Shown here piece by piece: positions 46,701 to 57,379 of a DNA stretch of 64,000 bases (its first letter is position 1; each line of letters starts with the position of its first letter). The translations under genes and the position numbers were made by a program. The notes under the pieces were generated by a model. It saw nothing but the letters and a program-made list of their open reading frames with translations, made no database searches and was not told where the DNA came from. The DNA comes from Choanephora cucurbitarum (Eukaryota > Mucoromycota > Mucoromycetes > Mucorales > Choanephoraceae): positions 1-64,000 of the forward strand of contig JAIWNI010000101.1 in assembly GCA_025331435.1 (NCBI GenBank), read 5' to 3'.

Positions 46701-48509
46701 TGTATCAATCTCAGGTTGTTCCAAAAACGACTGAATACGTCTCAAACTGACGCGCATCTCTAGCCAATCTACAATAATGCCTGGAATAACAGCCAATGCA
46801 AACTCGAGTTCATGAAAAATAGCAATAGAGGTAAAAGCAATAGGCGCAGTTAATTCTTGACCTTGAAGCTTCGTAAAGGACCAAAAGGCGGCAGTATTGA
46901 TAAATAAAGGTACCCTGTATAAGTCAAAACGTAAGTCTATCTATAATTTGCTTCACCCATCCTCCTTTCCAATATAGAAAATCAAATCCTTACGCATGCC
47001 ACATAATCAAAAACATAGCTTCAGTAACACATAGGTTAGTGAGTTGATCAAGTTCTGCTTTTCTTGATACATTGATGCGGTCTGTCCAGAATGATTCCCA
47101 AGCAAAAAACTTGATCTGGCGAATACCTTGAAGAAGCTCGTTCATTAGAGAAACCCTTTCATCACGCACCTTCATCAATCGCTCTTGTGCTACTGAAAAT
47201 CGAACGGTAACCAAGCTGTTGATCGGCATCATGACAATGTTAACACACAAGCCTACAAAGCAAGACCAACCTAGCAAAGAATACAAGAGATAGATGCCTG
47301 CAATCAACTGAATAGGTGCAATCACAAACATAATCCATTGAGAGAATATATGAGCAATCAAGGCTGCATCTGTGCTCATCAAGTTAACAGCCTGGCCCAT
47401 ACGTGAACTCTTTTCTTCTTGGTGCGTATCACTAGAATCTGAGAGGATAGATATATCTTTTGAACAAAGCGATTTGCTGTAGAGCTCAACATTCAGCATG
47501 CTGCGTACACTCACTGCAATATCAGCTTGACCTATAGTTGATAAGCATGTAAGCTAGCCATGTTCAATCAACTGACTTTAGTTATTTACTTACCAATAAA
47601 TGTACTTTGTGCATTCAACAAGCGAGCAGTAAATCCACATAAAGCCATCATAGCTACATAAAATACACCTTCACCAAACAGAGCCAAGTTCCAATCTTCC
47701 ATTTGTTGCATATGAACTAACAGGTAGCTCAGAAATACAGGCTGGCCAAACTGAACAAGACCTGACAAGATAGACAAGAGTGTTTCAATCATAAATGCCT
47801 TCTTGTTTGCCAATACAAGACGACGGAAAAGAGAAGGGTGATTTCGGGTATGACAGAAGATACTATGAGCTTTCTCGGCATTTATAGCCATGAATGGTAA
47901 ATCAGTGTATTTCATGCAAGCCCCTTTTGCCAGGACAGTGTTGATGGCAGGTGTTAGCCAGAGGAAGAAGAGATGACTAGCAATCGAATTTTTGGCTTGA
48001 TCTGTTACTTCTTGGTTATTTTGGTTCAACTGATAATAGCCATATTTAGTAGTGGATGTCACGTATACAGTATCTGCATAGATCAATGCCATAATTAGGC
48101 ATGTCAGATCTAATTGATTCAAGAACAAATGCGAAATCCATTGCACAAAATAGACAAGACAAAGATGACAGTTGAGCTGCCAGCTAAACGGATCCGACAT
48201 TCGATTGCAGTGCAGAGCGATTGATCCAAGTATGAGACAGTAGAGAAGTGTAACCAAGTTGATTAGCAAGTGTAGCAAATTAGGAAGCTGTCGAAACTGG
48301 TATACCACAAGGGTCATTAGTGCAATGGTCTCAGCCATAAGACGAATATATTGATAACGAGCCAAACAAAGTATATCCAGATCAGCGACTAGATGTGCCT
48401 CTCTTAAAGCAGCGCGCTTTCGAATCAGTCCTTGTACTGTAAGACCAAATATGCTCAAAAGCAATAGGATGCTCTTGGCAACAAACCAGGCATCATTTGA
48501 GAGATCCAT
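43713..48509 (-). CDS. ABCC/MRP-type ABC transporter (Ycf1/multidrug-resistance-associated)
   Basis: Exons, 5' to 3': 48509-47594, 47531-46994, 46914-44883, 44812-44687, 44619-44215, 44150-43885, 43833-43713 (1467 residues). A short TMD0-like N-terminal membrane part comes first, then TMD1, NBD1, TMD2 and NBD2. NBD1: Walker A GATGSGKT (about 609), signature [14 protein letters not shown], Walker [16 protein letters not shown]2: Walker [10 protein letters not shown] (about 1245), signature [14 protein letters not shown], Walker [17 protein letters not shown]1 has Asp where NBD2 has the catalytic Glu, the asymmetry normal for ABCC proteins. The end ([20 protein letters not shown]) is typical of the class. 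Substrates are likely glutathione conjugates or other organic anions moved into the vacuole or out of the cell (family knowledge). The intron at 44214-44151 starts with GC, not GT. Confidence 0.94.
44151..44214 (-). other. GC-AG intron in the ABC transporter
   Basis: The donor reads CAG|GCAAGT and the acceptor CAATAG|ACT. Splicing joins DYLTQ to [13 protein letters not shown] in NBD2, matching the ABCC family; no GT donor nearby restores the frame. Confidence 0.8.
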
Positions 48510-48948
48510 TCTGTTTTGGTGTAAGAAACAAGAGAAAAGACAAGAAAAAAGAAAAGTTTAAGAAAGTTATTTTATACTCATTGATCGAAATCCAATGTTT
48601 CGTTTGTGTACTACTTTATACGTGCTTTAATTCTTTGCAAGATTGAATCTGTAATTTGGAGCAATCGAATATAGTTTTCAAAGACAAAATCTGTTATATC
48701 GATTCTCCTACCTGACACTCGTGCTTTCAAAGAGGAACAAGGGAAAATAGGCATCTCCATTCTACTTTACCTCTCTTGCCTTTTTTTTTTAAGTTTGCTG
48801 CGGCCAAATTCCATGGTTTGAAAGACTTTGCACTTTTCAATGTCGAAATTCGGAGTTTTGCGCGTGCTTCACTTGAATTAAAAAAAATATTTTTTCTTCT
48901 TCTTTACTCTCCTAGTCTTGTTTAACGCGTACAAAAGAGAGAAAAAGC
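48510..48948. promoter_or_regulatory. Divergent promoter region, ABC transporter / Rae1
   Basis: About 440 bp between two outward-facing start codons. A/T-rich, with T runs. No specific site is assigned. Confidence 0.45.
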
Positions 48949-50235
48949 ATGTTGGATCCTAAAGATTTTGAAGTGAGCAATCTGTTTCTCTCTGTTTGCC
49001 TGGCACGATATACTGATACAATAGCTTAGGTTGCCTCACCACCTTCCGACGGTATTTCTGGGTTGGAGTTTTCTTCACAAGCAGATTTCTTAGCTGTTTC
49101 TTCCTGGGACAATCAAGTAAGTTCTTATGCATTCTATCACTCGCTTATTGACTTATTTGTTGTTGATATTTAGGTTCGCATCTATGAAGTACAACCTTCA
49201 GGTGCTACAGTGCCTAAGGCTGCATACTCACACGAAGCACCAGCTTTATGCGTCAGTTGGAGTAAAGTAAACTATCAGTTCCGTCTTATTGTTTTGCAAT
49301 TGAATGAATGATTATTAACAACACACTTTTAGGATGGTACTAAGCTCGTTTCTGGTGGTGCAGATAAGGCAGGAAGAATGTTTGATGTAGCTACTGGACA
49401 GACAACACAAATTGCTCAACATGACGATACCATTAAATGTATTCGATTCTTAGAGCAAGGCAACGTAGTAGCTACCGGTAGTTGGGACAAGACAATCAAG
49501 TATTGGGATTTGCGTTCACCTCAACCTATTGGCACAGTACAGCTTCCTGAGCGTTGTTATAGTATGGACTCAATTGGTCCTTTAATGGTAGCCGGTACTG
49601 CAGAAAAGCATGTCTGTATATTTGATTTAAATAACCCTACTGTCATCTTCAAGGTAAAAGAAAAAAGGGTATTTTTCTTTCTTGGTATAGTGTATTGATC
49701 ATTTCATGATAGCAATTGACATCACCCTTAAAATGGCAAACCCGTGTTGTTTCTTGTTTTGCTGATGGTAAGGGTTTTGCTATTGGTTCAATTGAAGGCA
49801 GAGTTGGTATTCAATATGTAGAAGATAAGGATTCATCGTAAGTATTATGCATTGGGCAACAGCAGAATATATCATTGACTTTTTATTGTTAGCAAAAACT
49901 TTTCATTCAAATGTCACCGTGACGACGCTAAGAATGTATATGCTGTTAACGACATCAGCTTTCACCCTATTCATGGCACTTTCTCAACAGCAGGTGGTGA
50001 TGGTACTGTCAGTTATTGGGATAAAGACTCGAAACAACGTTTGAAGCCTTTCCCTAAAACCAATGGTCAAATATCCAACACAGCTTTCAATAGAAACGGT
50101 AGCATCTTTGCCTATTCTGTCTGTTATGATTGGTCAAAGGGTTACAAGCATGCACTGCCATCCAATGTCAATAAGATCTATTTACATGCAGTTCGAGATG
50201 AAGAAATCAAGCCTCGTACACCCAAGAAGCGATAA
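48949..50235 (+). CDS. RAE1: Rae1/Gle2 mRNA export factor (WD-repeat)
   Basis: Exons: 48949-48972, 49030-49116, 49174-49266, 49333-49653, 49713-49837, 49893-50235 (330 residues). The 24-nt first exon gives MLDPKDFE, joined to [22 protein letters not shown] repeats follow: [52 protein letters not shown] and [17 protein letters not shown]. Signature Rae1 stretches are [20 protein letters not shown] and [20 protein letters not shown]. Rae1 is a seven-bladed propeller at the nuclear pore that binds Nup98 (GLEBS motif) and mRNP for export (known for the family). The protein is near normal length but has a shorter N-terminus than animal Rae1. Introns are 55-66 nt. It shares its upstream region with the ABC transporter. 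Confidence 0.95.
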
Positions 50236-50704
50236 ATTTATTTCCTTTCTTTATATATATATACACTCACTCGTACACCTCTTATTATTCGTTCTTCTTA
50301 TTCAATAAAACAAGACAACAACAACAAAAGCGATAGTGAAGGTTAAGCAGATGATCTATTATGAGCCCAAATAGCATATCACCTTTTGCCTTTTGATAGG
50401 ATCAAATGAAAGAATGCTAGTCATTGTCTTATCGGCTTGAGCTCTTCTTGAGTTGCAGGATGAAGCTTTGAATCTTGGCAATTTGTATGTCTTTTCAACT
50501 GCTTGCCTTTCACTTTTATCATTATGAGAATATCTTTTTTTTTACATATCAGGTAGATATAATGTAAATACAATCTTTCTGATATTACAATGCATCACTT
50601 ATAGAAGGAATCAATCATGTTACGGAGCGATTGAGTATTAAATTATAAAAAAAAAAGCCAGCTTGCCTTTCATGCATTCTTTTTTCTTTTCTTTTCACAA
50701 AGCA
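50236..50704. other. Intergenic DNA, Rae1 terminator / GPx promoter
   Basis: A/T-rich. No further gene. A pyrimidine-rich tract lies just before the GPx start. Confidence 0.45.
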
Positions 50705-51172
50705 ATGGATACACTATACGATTTTACTGTGAAGAACATCAGAGGTGAAGATTGGGATCTTGAAGAGCTTAGAGGAAGAGTTGTCTTGTTTGTAAATGTT
50801 GCTTCTAAATGCGGATACACTAAACAGTATGCAGGCTTGGAAGAACTTTACGAAAAATACGCATCTCGAGGACTAGTTGTTGTAGGTGCACCCTGCAATC
50901 AGTTTGGAAGTCAAGAGCCTGGCTCTGAAGAAGAAATCCAAAAATTCTGCAACCTAAAGTGGAATGTCACTTTCCCTTTAACAGCCAAGCTCAAAGTCAA
51001 TGGAAAAGAGCAAGCTCCTGTTTACGCATGGTTGAAGGATGCTATGGGTGTAAGCCGTATTAAATGGAACTTTGAGAAATTCCTGATTGATCGTGAAGGC
51101 AAGGTGCAAGACCATTATCTTTCAAAGATTGTACCCGAACTTATTGCTGATGATATTGAAAACCTCTTGTGA
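50705..51172 (+). CDS. Glutathione peroxidase / thioredoxin peroxidase (Cys type)
   Basis: A single exon of 155 residues from the ATG at 50705 (MDTLYDFTVKNIRGEDWDLE). An in-frame ATG at 50672 would add 11 unlikely residues (MHSFFFSFHKA), so the later start is preferred. Motifs: NVASKCGYTKQY with the peroxidatic Cys36 (Cys, not selenocysteine), GAPCNQFGSQEPGS, a resolving Cys82 in KFCNLKW, and KWNFEKFLID with the active-site Trp. Fungal enzymes of this type reduce hydroperoxides using thioredoxin through a disulphide between the two Cys residues (known from yeast Gpx3/Hyr1). It is probably cytosolic, as no targeting peptide is seen. Confidence 0.94.
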   Translation: MDTLYDFTVKNIRGEDWDLEELRGRVVLFVNVASKCGYTKQYAGLEELYEKYASRGLVVVGAPCNQFGSQEPGSEEEIQKFCNLKWNVTFPLTAKLKVNGKEQAPVYAWLKDAMGVSRIKWNFEKFLIDREGKVQDHYLSKIVPELIADDIENLL

Positions 51173-52355
51173 GATATGCCTTGTTGACAATAAAAAAAGA
51201 GATTATGCTCTATGGCACTTAGTTTTATGAGATCCCATCGCTCTTATCAATTGATATCAACTGGAGAGAAACCTGCTTTTCCTTTTGTCTGTTTAATGTA
51301 AGAAAGTAAGGATACATGAGTTCTTGCTTTGCATTTGTTGCAAATTTGGCTTGTAAGATATTCATTCATTCAAACAGACAAGGTTTAGCTGCTTTGGCTT
51401 GCTGGCTTTTGAATAGCTTGAGCGATTCGTCTTGTACAGGCAACTACTTTCTCTCTCACAGCAGATCCAAATATTACAATTTCTCAGGCAACAATAACCT
51501 TGTGAGGTTTCCTTTCCTGAATATTCATTTAGGATGGTAATTGACTGACGAATAAAAACCATTTGATAGTCTCTTTGGTGTGATATTGTCTCTCTTGAAT
51601 CATAGAGACAATGGTTGCTTGATCTGCCTAGAGGTGACATTTTGATTAAGGTATACGACAGATCAATGATTTCATATTAAATTAAGCTCATTTGTGTCTC
51701 ATCTTCCATTTGATTCAACCTGAGGAGTGACTTTGCTCTTAGATTGTCCTAATGAATCACTCCGTCATATCAATGTCTCTGATACATCAATATTGTTTGT
51801 CTTTTCTCGGTTGCCAACTCTCTAAATAGGTACAAGGAACTGTAGATGAAACACAGAAAGATGATCAACTTCAGAATAATCAGACTCCTTTAATCTGTTT
51901 CATCTCCTAGGTCCCTTATGTGCCTCATCTGCTTAAATTTTCACAAAAAAACAATTCTCTACCTTATAGTATTCGTATATATTCTCAAGTACATTGAAAA
52001 GCATAACACCTAAAACTAACGTATTCTTTAACTCGAATTTACAAATAGGCTTGCACTGACAACTTCTCTCAAAATAACAAGGCTATCGCATTGAACTCTT
52101 CACAAAGCATAGCACCTTGGCTTATCTCGCTAATGCTATCTATGAATATTCCTTGCACAACTCAATATTTCTTATCTTTTCAGAAACCATGCAACTTATT
52201 TTTAGAAAGAGTATACATCAAGTTTATTTACATTTGAAATAGCTACAAGCTCTCCCTCTTCTTTCATTGTCCCACACAATCAATTTGGCAATCCATACCT
52301 TGTTTTAAAGAAGAAAGAACAAGAGAAAGTAGCATTGGTATAAGAAAAGCAGCTC
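51173..52355. other. Intergenic DNA
   Basis: No gene is supported. Short frames on both strands at 51316-51640 overlap each other and have no recognisable features. Confidence 0.45.
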
Positions 52356-53388
52356 TTAATAAGCCTCCAGCTTATTTTTCTTTTGGTAATAGAGATACTG
52401 GCAAAAAATGATAGCATCAAGAAACAAGGTACCTAAACTACCAGAAAGATAAGGAAGCGCCTGCATCAGACTGGCCTGAGTATGTCCTGGATGAGCTAGG
52501 ATACTGAGGGCATAAGTGACATTGCCTGATACAGCAAAGCTGAAGAGAGCCAAAGAGAGCCCTTGAGTAGAATGACGCTTGTAATTCTTATAGATCTGTG
52601 GTATACGGGAAATCAAATAGAAAGAAGTGCACATCCAAGCCAACATCAAACCTAATGGCAGTACATTGTCATTTTTGAGGGAAGTACTGCCAGATAAATG
52701 AAAGTTAAGACCAAATAGTAGAATGGCCATGAGTGGTGTATGCTTCTTTTGAGTAAGTGTGCCATAACCATGATCTTCTGAGATAGTGTCTTCCATCGTC
52801 TTTATCTGTTCTATTGGATGAATGACCAACAAACAAGCCTCTTCATCGCTTGTTGGTTGCTCAGTCTTATGTTTGTAGTAGAAATATTGAAAAAGTAGGA
52901 TGAGGTCGGTTGAAACAAAATACATGGCCAAATATGTCTGAAATGGTAATTGGTGATTTAATACACAACTAAACATATTGCCCAAGTCACCTAAAATGGA
53001 TTTTTAATACAAATATTACATCTTGATCTTCCCTCCTTTTTTTTTTGATTATTATGACTTTGAGTCATCACCCTTCCCGTCTATCTCTTTATCTTACCTG
53101 CCAACCAAAAATATAATAAATAAAGGCTGAGACCATCTGCTGACTGCAGTCTATAGTTTTCTAGCATTTGACTGTTGTAACAAAATTAGAAATGTGGTCA
53201 ACTTATTGCTCAAGAGCACTTACGGTAGTTGAGCATTTAGCCAACAGAAAATAGAAAGATAGCCTAGGGATGTGCTCAATGTGTTTGCCTGTATATATCA
53301 AATGTTGAGCATATTAGAACAGAAGCGGAAATTATGCTGTTCTTTCAAACGTTATGTTTCTTACATCAATCCAGGTTATATCTTGCAT
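52356..53388 (-). CDS. PQ-loop vacuolar/lysosomal amino acid transporter (Ypq/PQLC2-like)
   Basis: Exons, 5' to 3': 53388-53365, 53288-53224, 53171-53098, 52990-52356 (265 residues). The 24-nt first exon gives MQDITWID. The first PQ loop is NAQLPQMLENYRLQSADGLS (Pro30-Gln31, across an intron), then YLLYFWLAGDLGNMFSCVLN. The second is ISRIPQIYKNYKRHSTQGLS (about 185-186). Seven hydrophobic segments can be drawn, with an acidic cytosolic loop between the repeats (TEQPTSDEEACLLVIHPIEQ). It contains an EACLLV element that could serve as a dileucine sorting signal (inference). Members of this family export cationic amino acids from vacuoles or lysosomes (known from yeast Ypq1-3). The DGLS and QGLS sequences after each PQ are as expected. 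Confidence 0.92.
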
Positions 53389-54299
53389 TGCACTATTGAT
53401 TTATGAGAGGGATAAAAAGAGACAAGATGAAGAAGGGAAAAGAAAAAAAAAAGAAATGAAATAAATGCCCATGTCATATATATAGATGATATACTTTTTT
53501 TGTGTGTGTGTACACATTTTGTACATTTCGGAAAGCTTGATTTTCACTTAACAATCCAATCAACACTTCTTCCATCAAAATTTCCTTTTTTAGCCGTTTA
53601 CACCATTGTAGAGTTTTGGGGTTTTTTATTGGTAGATTAGAGTTCTTTGCAGAGGAATTACTGAGTGTACAACCTAATTCTACTCAGGAACCAAAAAAAA
53701 AATTTTTTTGGGTAGAAAGTTAAAGAATCAAAGAGAACGTAAATGAGATAAGAAAAAAAAAGGAGCTTAACAACTGAAATAAGCTACACTGATTTGCAGT
53801 ACTAGAATTCTCTAGAAATCACAATAGAAATGACGTAAAACAAATGATCGTTTTCCAAACATTGCATGAATGTATCTCGCATTGTCTTCTCTGCTCATTG
53901 TTCAAAAAAAAAAGAATTTTTTTGTTACCTAAAGAAGTTCTCCGTATTTTTTCTTAAAAAAGACAACTAATGTGAGTATCATCTCCAATAGGAATCAAAG
54001 AACCAACTACTGACCTCACATGATCGTCTAACATCAAATCATCTATCTATGCTTAAATTCATATTAAAAAAAAAGGAGAGGGGGATGTTTTTCCCTTATG
54101 GAAGATTGATTTGATAATTGGTGTAACATAAGAAATGAATAATTTCTGCATAATTCACGACCCTTTCTTACTACATTCTATAGATAGCCACTCACTTTTA
54201 AGGTTCAGCTGGATTATCAAATTACAAGATTTCAGTTTGTCACAAAGGAACACGCGTTTATGATTTTCATGATACTATAACTTCAGTATTCGTTAGACA
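53389..54299. other. Intergenic DNA
   Basis: A/T-rich, with a TG run at about 53501-53511. It includes the promoter of the PQ-loop gene. Nothing else was recognised. Confidence 0.45.
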
Positions 54300-55000
54300 C
54301 ATAAGAGAAACAGTGTTCCAGCGTTGTCGGTATCTCGTAAAGAAGTTCTTCTAGCGATTGTTTATATTAGAAGAGAAGACAGTAAGCCCCTTTCGACCAA
54401 TGAACTTCCACTTGTTGGATTGTTCTATGCAAAAAAAAGGGTTATCAAAATAATTGCAAAACTATATTGGTCTCAAAACAAACTATAGCTACTACTTTGT
54501 AGCTGGCAAAGAAGACTTGTTCAACTACTAATCTACATGTCCGCTTAAAACAAGGCCAACATTAGACAGCTTCGCAATAGAACTCATAAAACCTAATCTT
54601 ATCAATTACACGTTCACAAGTTAAGGAGGCTTGAAACAAGTAAACAAAAGCCATGGACTCTGTTGCAATAATTAACTATTTTAGCTTTGTTCTACAAGAA
54701 AACGCATTTCATTTTCAACCAACAGTCCAATTAGGCTTGCCTTACCTGTTCAACAAGAAGACCGAACCACTGTTAGAGACATACTATTCTTGAATTCGTT
54801 TTATAAATTCTGAAACAATAGGAGAGCTCCTGCGATCCTTTGCTTGTTCTCTACAGATTGATCAAGTAATTGGCATCCAGCCAAGACAGATAACATATCA
54901 CAGCAAAAAATGTAGTTCACTTTTCAAAAGAAATACTAAACGCAAGTCCCTGGATATTACACTCTTTAACCTACCTTGGATCACATACGAACCTATTTAA
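54300..55000 (+). pseudogene. Decayed gene, unknown family
   Basis: Three overlapping stretches in different frames look strongly protein-like. First (54300-54488): VSRKEVLLAIVYIRREDSKP then ELPLVGLFYAKKRVIKIIAK. Second (about 54457-54635): NYSYYFVAGKEDLFNY, stop, RPTLDSFAIELIKPNLINYT. Third (54653-55000): MDSVAIINYFSFVLQENAFH and FQPTVQLGLPYLFNKKTEPL, then a TGA at 54791, then INSETIGELLRSFACSLQID and SLDITLFNLPWITYEPI. The stops and at least two frameshifts make it a pseudogene. No family is recognised. Confidence 0.5.
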
Positions 55001-56140
55001 CTACTGCTCATTCTGAAGTTAGGCTCAGTAAGAGATAGAGCCACAGCATCTGTTGAATAGATGCAAAGGTTACATATATAGATACATTGAATATAGTCAG
55101 AAAAGGCAACAACTGCTTCTGCTGCTGCTTTAAGAATAAGGTGATCATATAAACAGCCAGCTTTTCCTCTTATTTTAATAAATTCTTTAATGGTAACGCT
55201 TTATTGAAACGAATGGATTCTAATGTTTAGTATCATTCATGTTTCTTTGTTGAGCGATAGGTAATTTTTACAATGTCATTTGTTTTTGATGATTTTATAT
55301 GTTGCCCAACATACAACTGTATCTATAGCTTGCAGGATAGAAAAAGATTTGATTTAGCTGCAGATACATAGACAACAATGGGCATCTATAGTACAATCGA
55401 ATTGCAGAAGAAGCAGAAGGAGAAACAGGAGATATTTTTTATGAAACGAGTTTCCAATAAGTCTTTCAGATTTTATCATATCAAATACCCAAAATAAAAG
55501 GATAGTTTGAGACCAATGTATAGCCAAGTCAGAAAAAAGAGGAGACGAGCCCTGTAGTAAACTAAAAGTCGACTAAAGGAGAAATAAATCTTCGTTATTC
55601 TTTGTTGTTTTTTAATGGATCAGTTGGCTTTATTGTTTCTACATTTCTTCTTCTTTTTTGTTGTATGTTTTGTCATAGCTTAGTATTAAGCTTAATTCTT
55701 ATGCAAGTAAAGAGATTATTTTCCCTGGAAGAAAGTGAAGGAGAGCTATTCATATGATGCACATAAAGTGATAAATTAGACGAACTTTGGGAATGAAACC
55801 ATTACATTCTGGGATTTCTGAAAATGACTATGGATTGTCACTATTTACTTTTGTAGAGAAAAGAATACTACCAAGTATAGTATATTTCTGTTCCTCTTCT
55901 CTTTCTAAACATGAATTGCACCTCTTTATCACATGAATAGATTACAGATCATATGGAAGTTCACCTGCTAATACACACGGAATACTCGGTATCTACTTTA
56001 TCAGCAGATCCTGAATTCTCAAAAGAAAACACCATCCAAAAATTCGCACAAAGAAAGATAGTGTGTATTTTGGCAACAATAGCCGTTGAGAATCATTCTC
56101 TAAATTACAAAAATATTCGCATGAATTTTGCCTTTTTTTT
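55001..56140. other. Intergenic DNA
   Basis: A/T-rich; no gene was recognised. Confidence 0.45.
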
Positions 56141-56871
56141 CTATGGAAATTCAGCACTGTCTCCATCTCTAACATTTTGATAGCCACTGGAAGGAAATGC
56201 TCCAGGGGCATCTGACCAGCCTGTATATTTTCTTTCTTTAGCAACTTGTTATTTCAACCCTGTTTCATTGTAAACTTACTTCCTACATTCAAAGAATCGC
56301 CGCGTTCTTTAAGGATATTGATGGAAGAATATACAGTGAATGGCTGCAGAAACTGTTAGATAAAGTTGCATTATACAACCTGCAATCAACCATACCTTTG
56401 CAAACAAGCTAACAATATTGAAGCTATAAAAAATTGCATTGATTGTCAGCATCATCCAAGTTGTTTTAATTGTAATGCACTCACAACTTGGCAAAGCCGA
56501 ATCCGCTTTCGTTTAAAGCATTGTTTCCGTGTAAATAAAACCATATCAAGTCTAAGAATATACTGAAACCAAGAGAGCCAGTAAACTGGAATAAAAGGGA
56601 AAAAATGAGATTAAACTAACAAAAGACACGTCAATATCCATACTGTCTTTAGAGGTGTGGTTGAGTCGCGGTTGTTGTATGCCCAGATGCCAAAGAAGAA
56701 GATGGGAATGTTGTAGGTAGGATTAGATGCAACAGCACCTAAAAGAGACAAACCCTGTAGCCGCTCATGTTAGTTTTCTTGTTAGACCACAGGTTAATCA
56801 CTACTTGCCAGATGCAATCCTAAAAGACTGGCCAAGTTAGTTTGCTGAACTGTACTCTGAACAAAGTCCAT
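56141..56871 (-). CDS. AGTRAP-family small membrane protein
   Basis: Six tiny exons, 5' to 3': 56871-56809, 56754-56644, 56585-56485, 56423-56396, 56343-56280, 56220-56141 (148 residues). The chain reads MDFVQSTVQQTNLASLLGLH, then SNPTYNIPIFFFGIWAYNNR, DSTTPLKTFTGSLGFSIFLD, then FAKFFNIVSLFAKPFTVYSS and INILKERGD. The order NL...LLG.H, G.WA...RDS, GS...IFLD..., LFAKP and a final ERGD matches the angiotensin II type-1 receptor-associated protein family, a three-helix membrane protein of endomembranes. Its role in fungi is unknown. The end is hydrophilic (WSDAPGAFPSSGYQNVRDGD). Intron 1 has a GC donor (CTG|GCAAGT). An alternative first exon further upstream (see 56959-57081) cannot be excluded. 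Confidence 0.82.
56755..56808 (-). other. GC-AG intron in the AGTRAP-like gene
   Basis: The donor CTG|GCAAGTAG and acceptor CTACAG|GGT give LGLHLGLSLLG. No GT donor that keeps the frame was found for this start. Confidence 0.6.
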
Positions 56872-57379
56872 TTATATGCTTGTGTTTAAATAGGAAAAGA
56901 GCAGAAAAATAATGCCTGATTTAAGTGTTGAGCTTAATTTCGAACTTTATCAGTTAGCTTACTCGATCCACGCCCTTTTGAGTTTATTTAGAACAGCACA
57001 ATCAAGATTGCTGGTCTCGTCTGTTTCCTCTTCTTTTTTGTTGTTGTTATCAGCCAAGCTAATGTATACTTGAGGTTCCATCTAAAGAAGGTACCTGTGT
57101 CACTGTGTGTAATAACACTTTGACTAGCTGTAATGTCTTGCCATTGAGCATTTCTCTATCGCACTCAAAACTAGTTATAGCAACTATTCAATCAAAAGTG
57201 TTTATTAAAACAATAAATATTTTGGCAGTGGATTGATAAATATACAAGACATGTAAAAAAAAAAGACATACGCAAATAAAGAATAAAGCTTTTTCTTTTT
57301 TCCAAAAAGAAAATTGAAGACAAAAGTAAATGTGTACAAACAATAATAATTATATCAAAATAGGCTCAGGTACGCGCAT
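56872..57379. other. Intergenic DNA, AGTRAP promoter / kexin 3' end
   Basis: Holds the upstream small ORF noted above and A/T-rich 3' sequence of the kexin gene. No separate gene. Confidence 0.4.
56959..57081 (-). other. Upstream small ORF or alternative first exon of the AGTRAP-like gene
   Basis: It encodes 40 residues, MEPQVYISLADNNNKKEEET to KRAWIE, then TAA. A GTAAGC donor within its last codons could splice to an acceptor inside the AGTRAP exon 1 (GGCCAG|T) and keep that frame, giving a different N-terminus. Confidence 0.35.
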
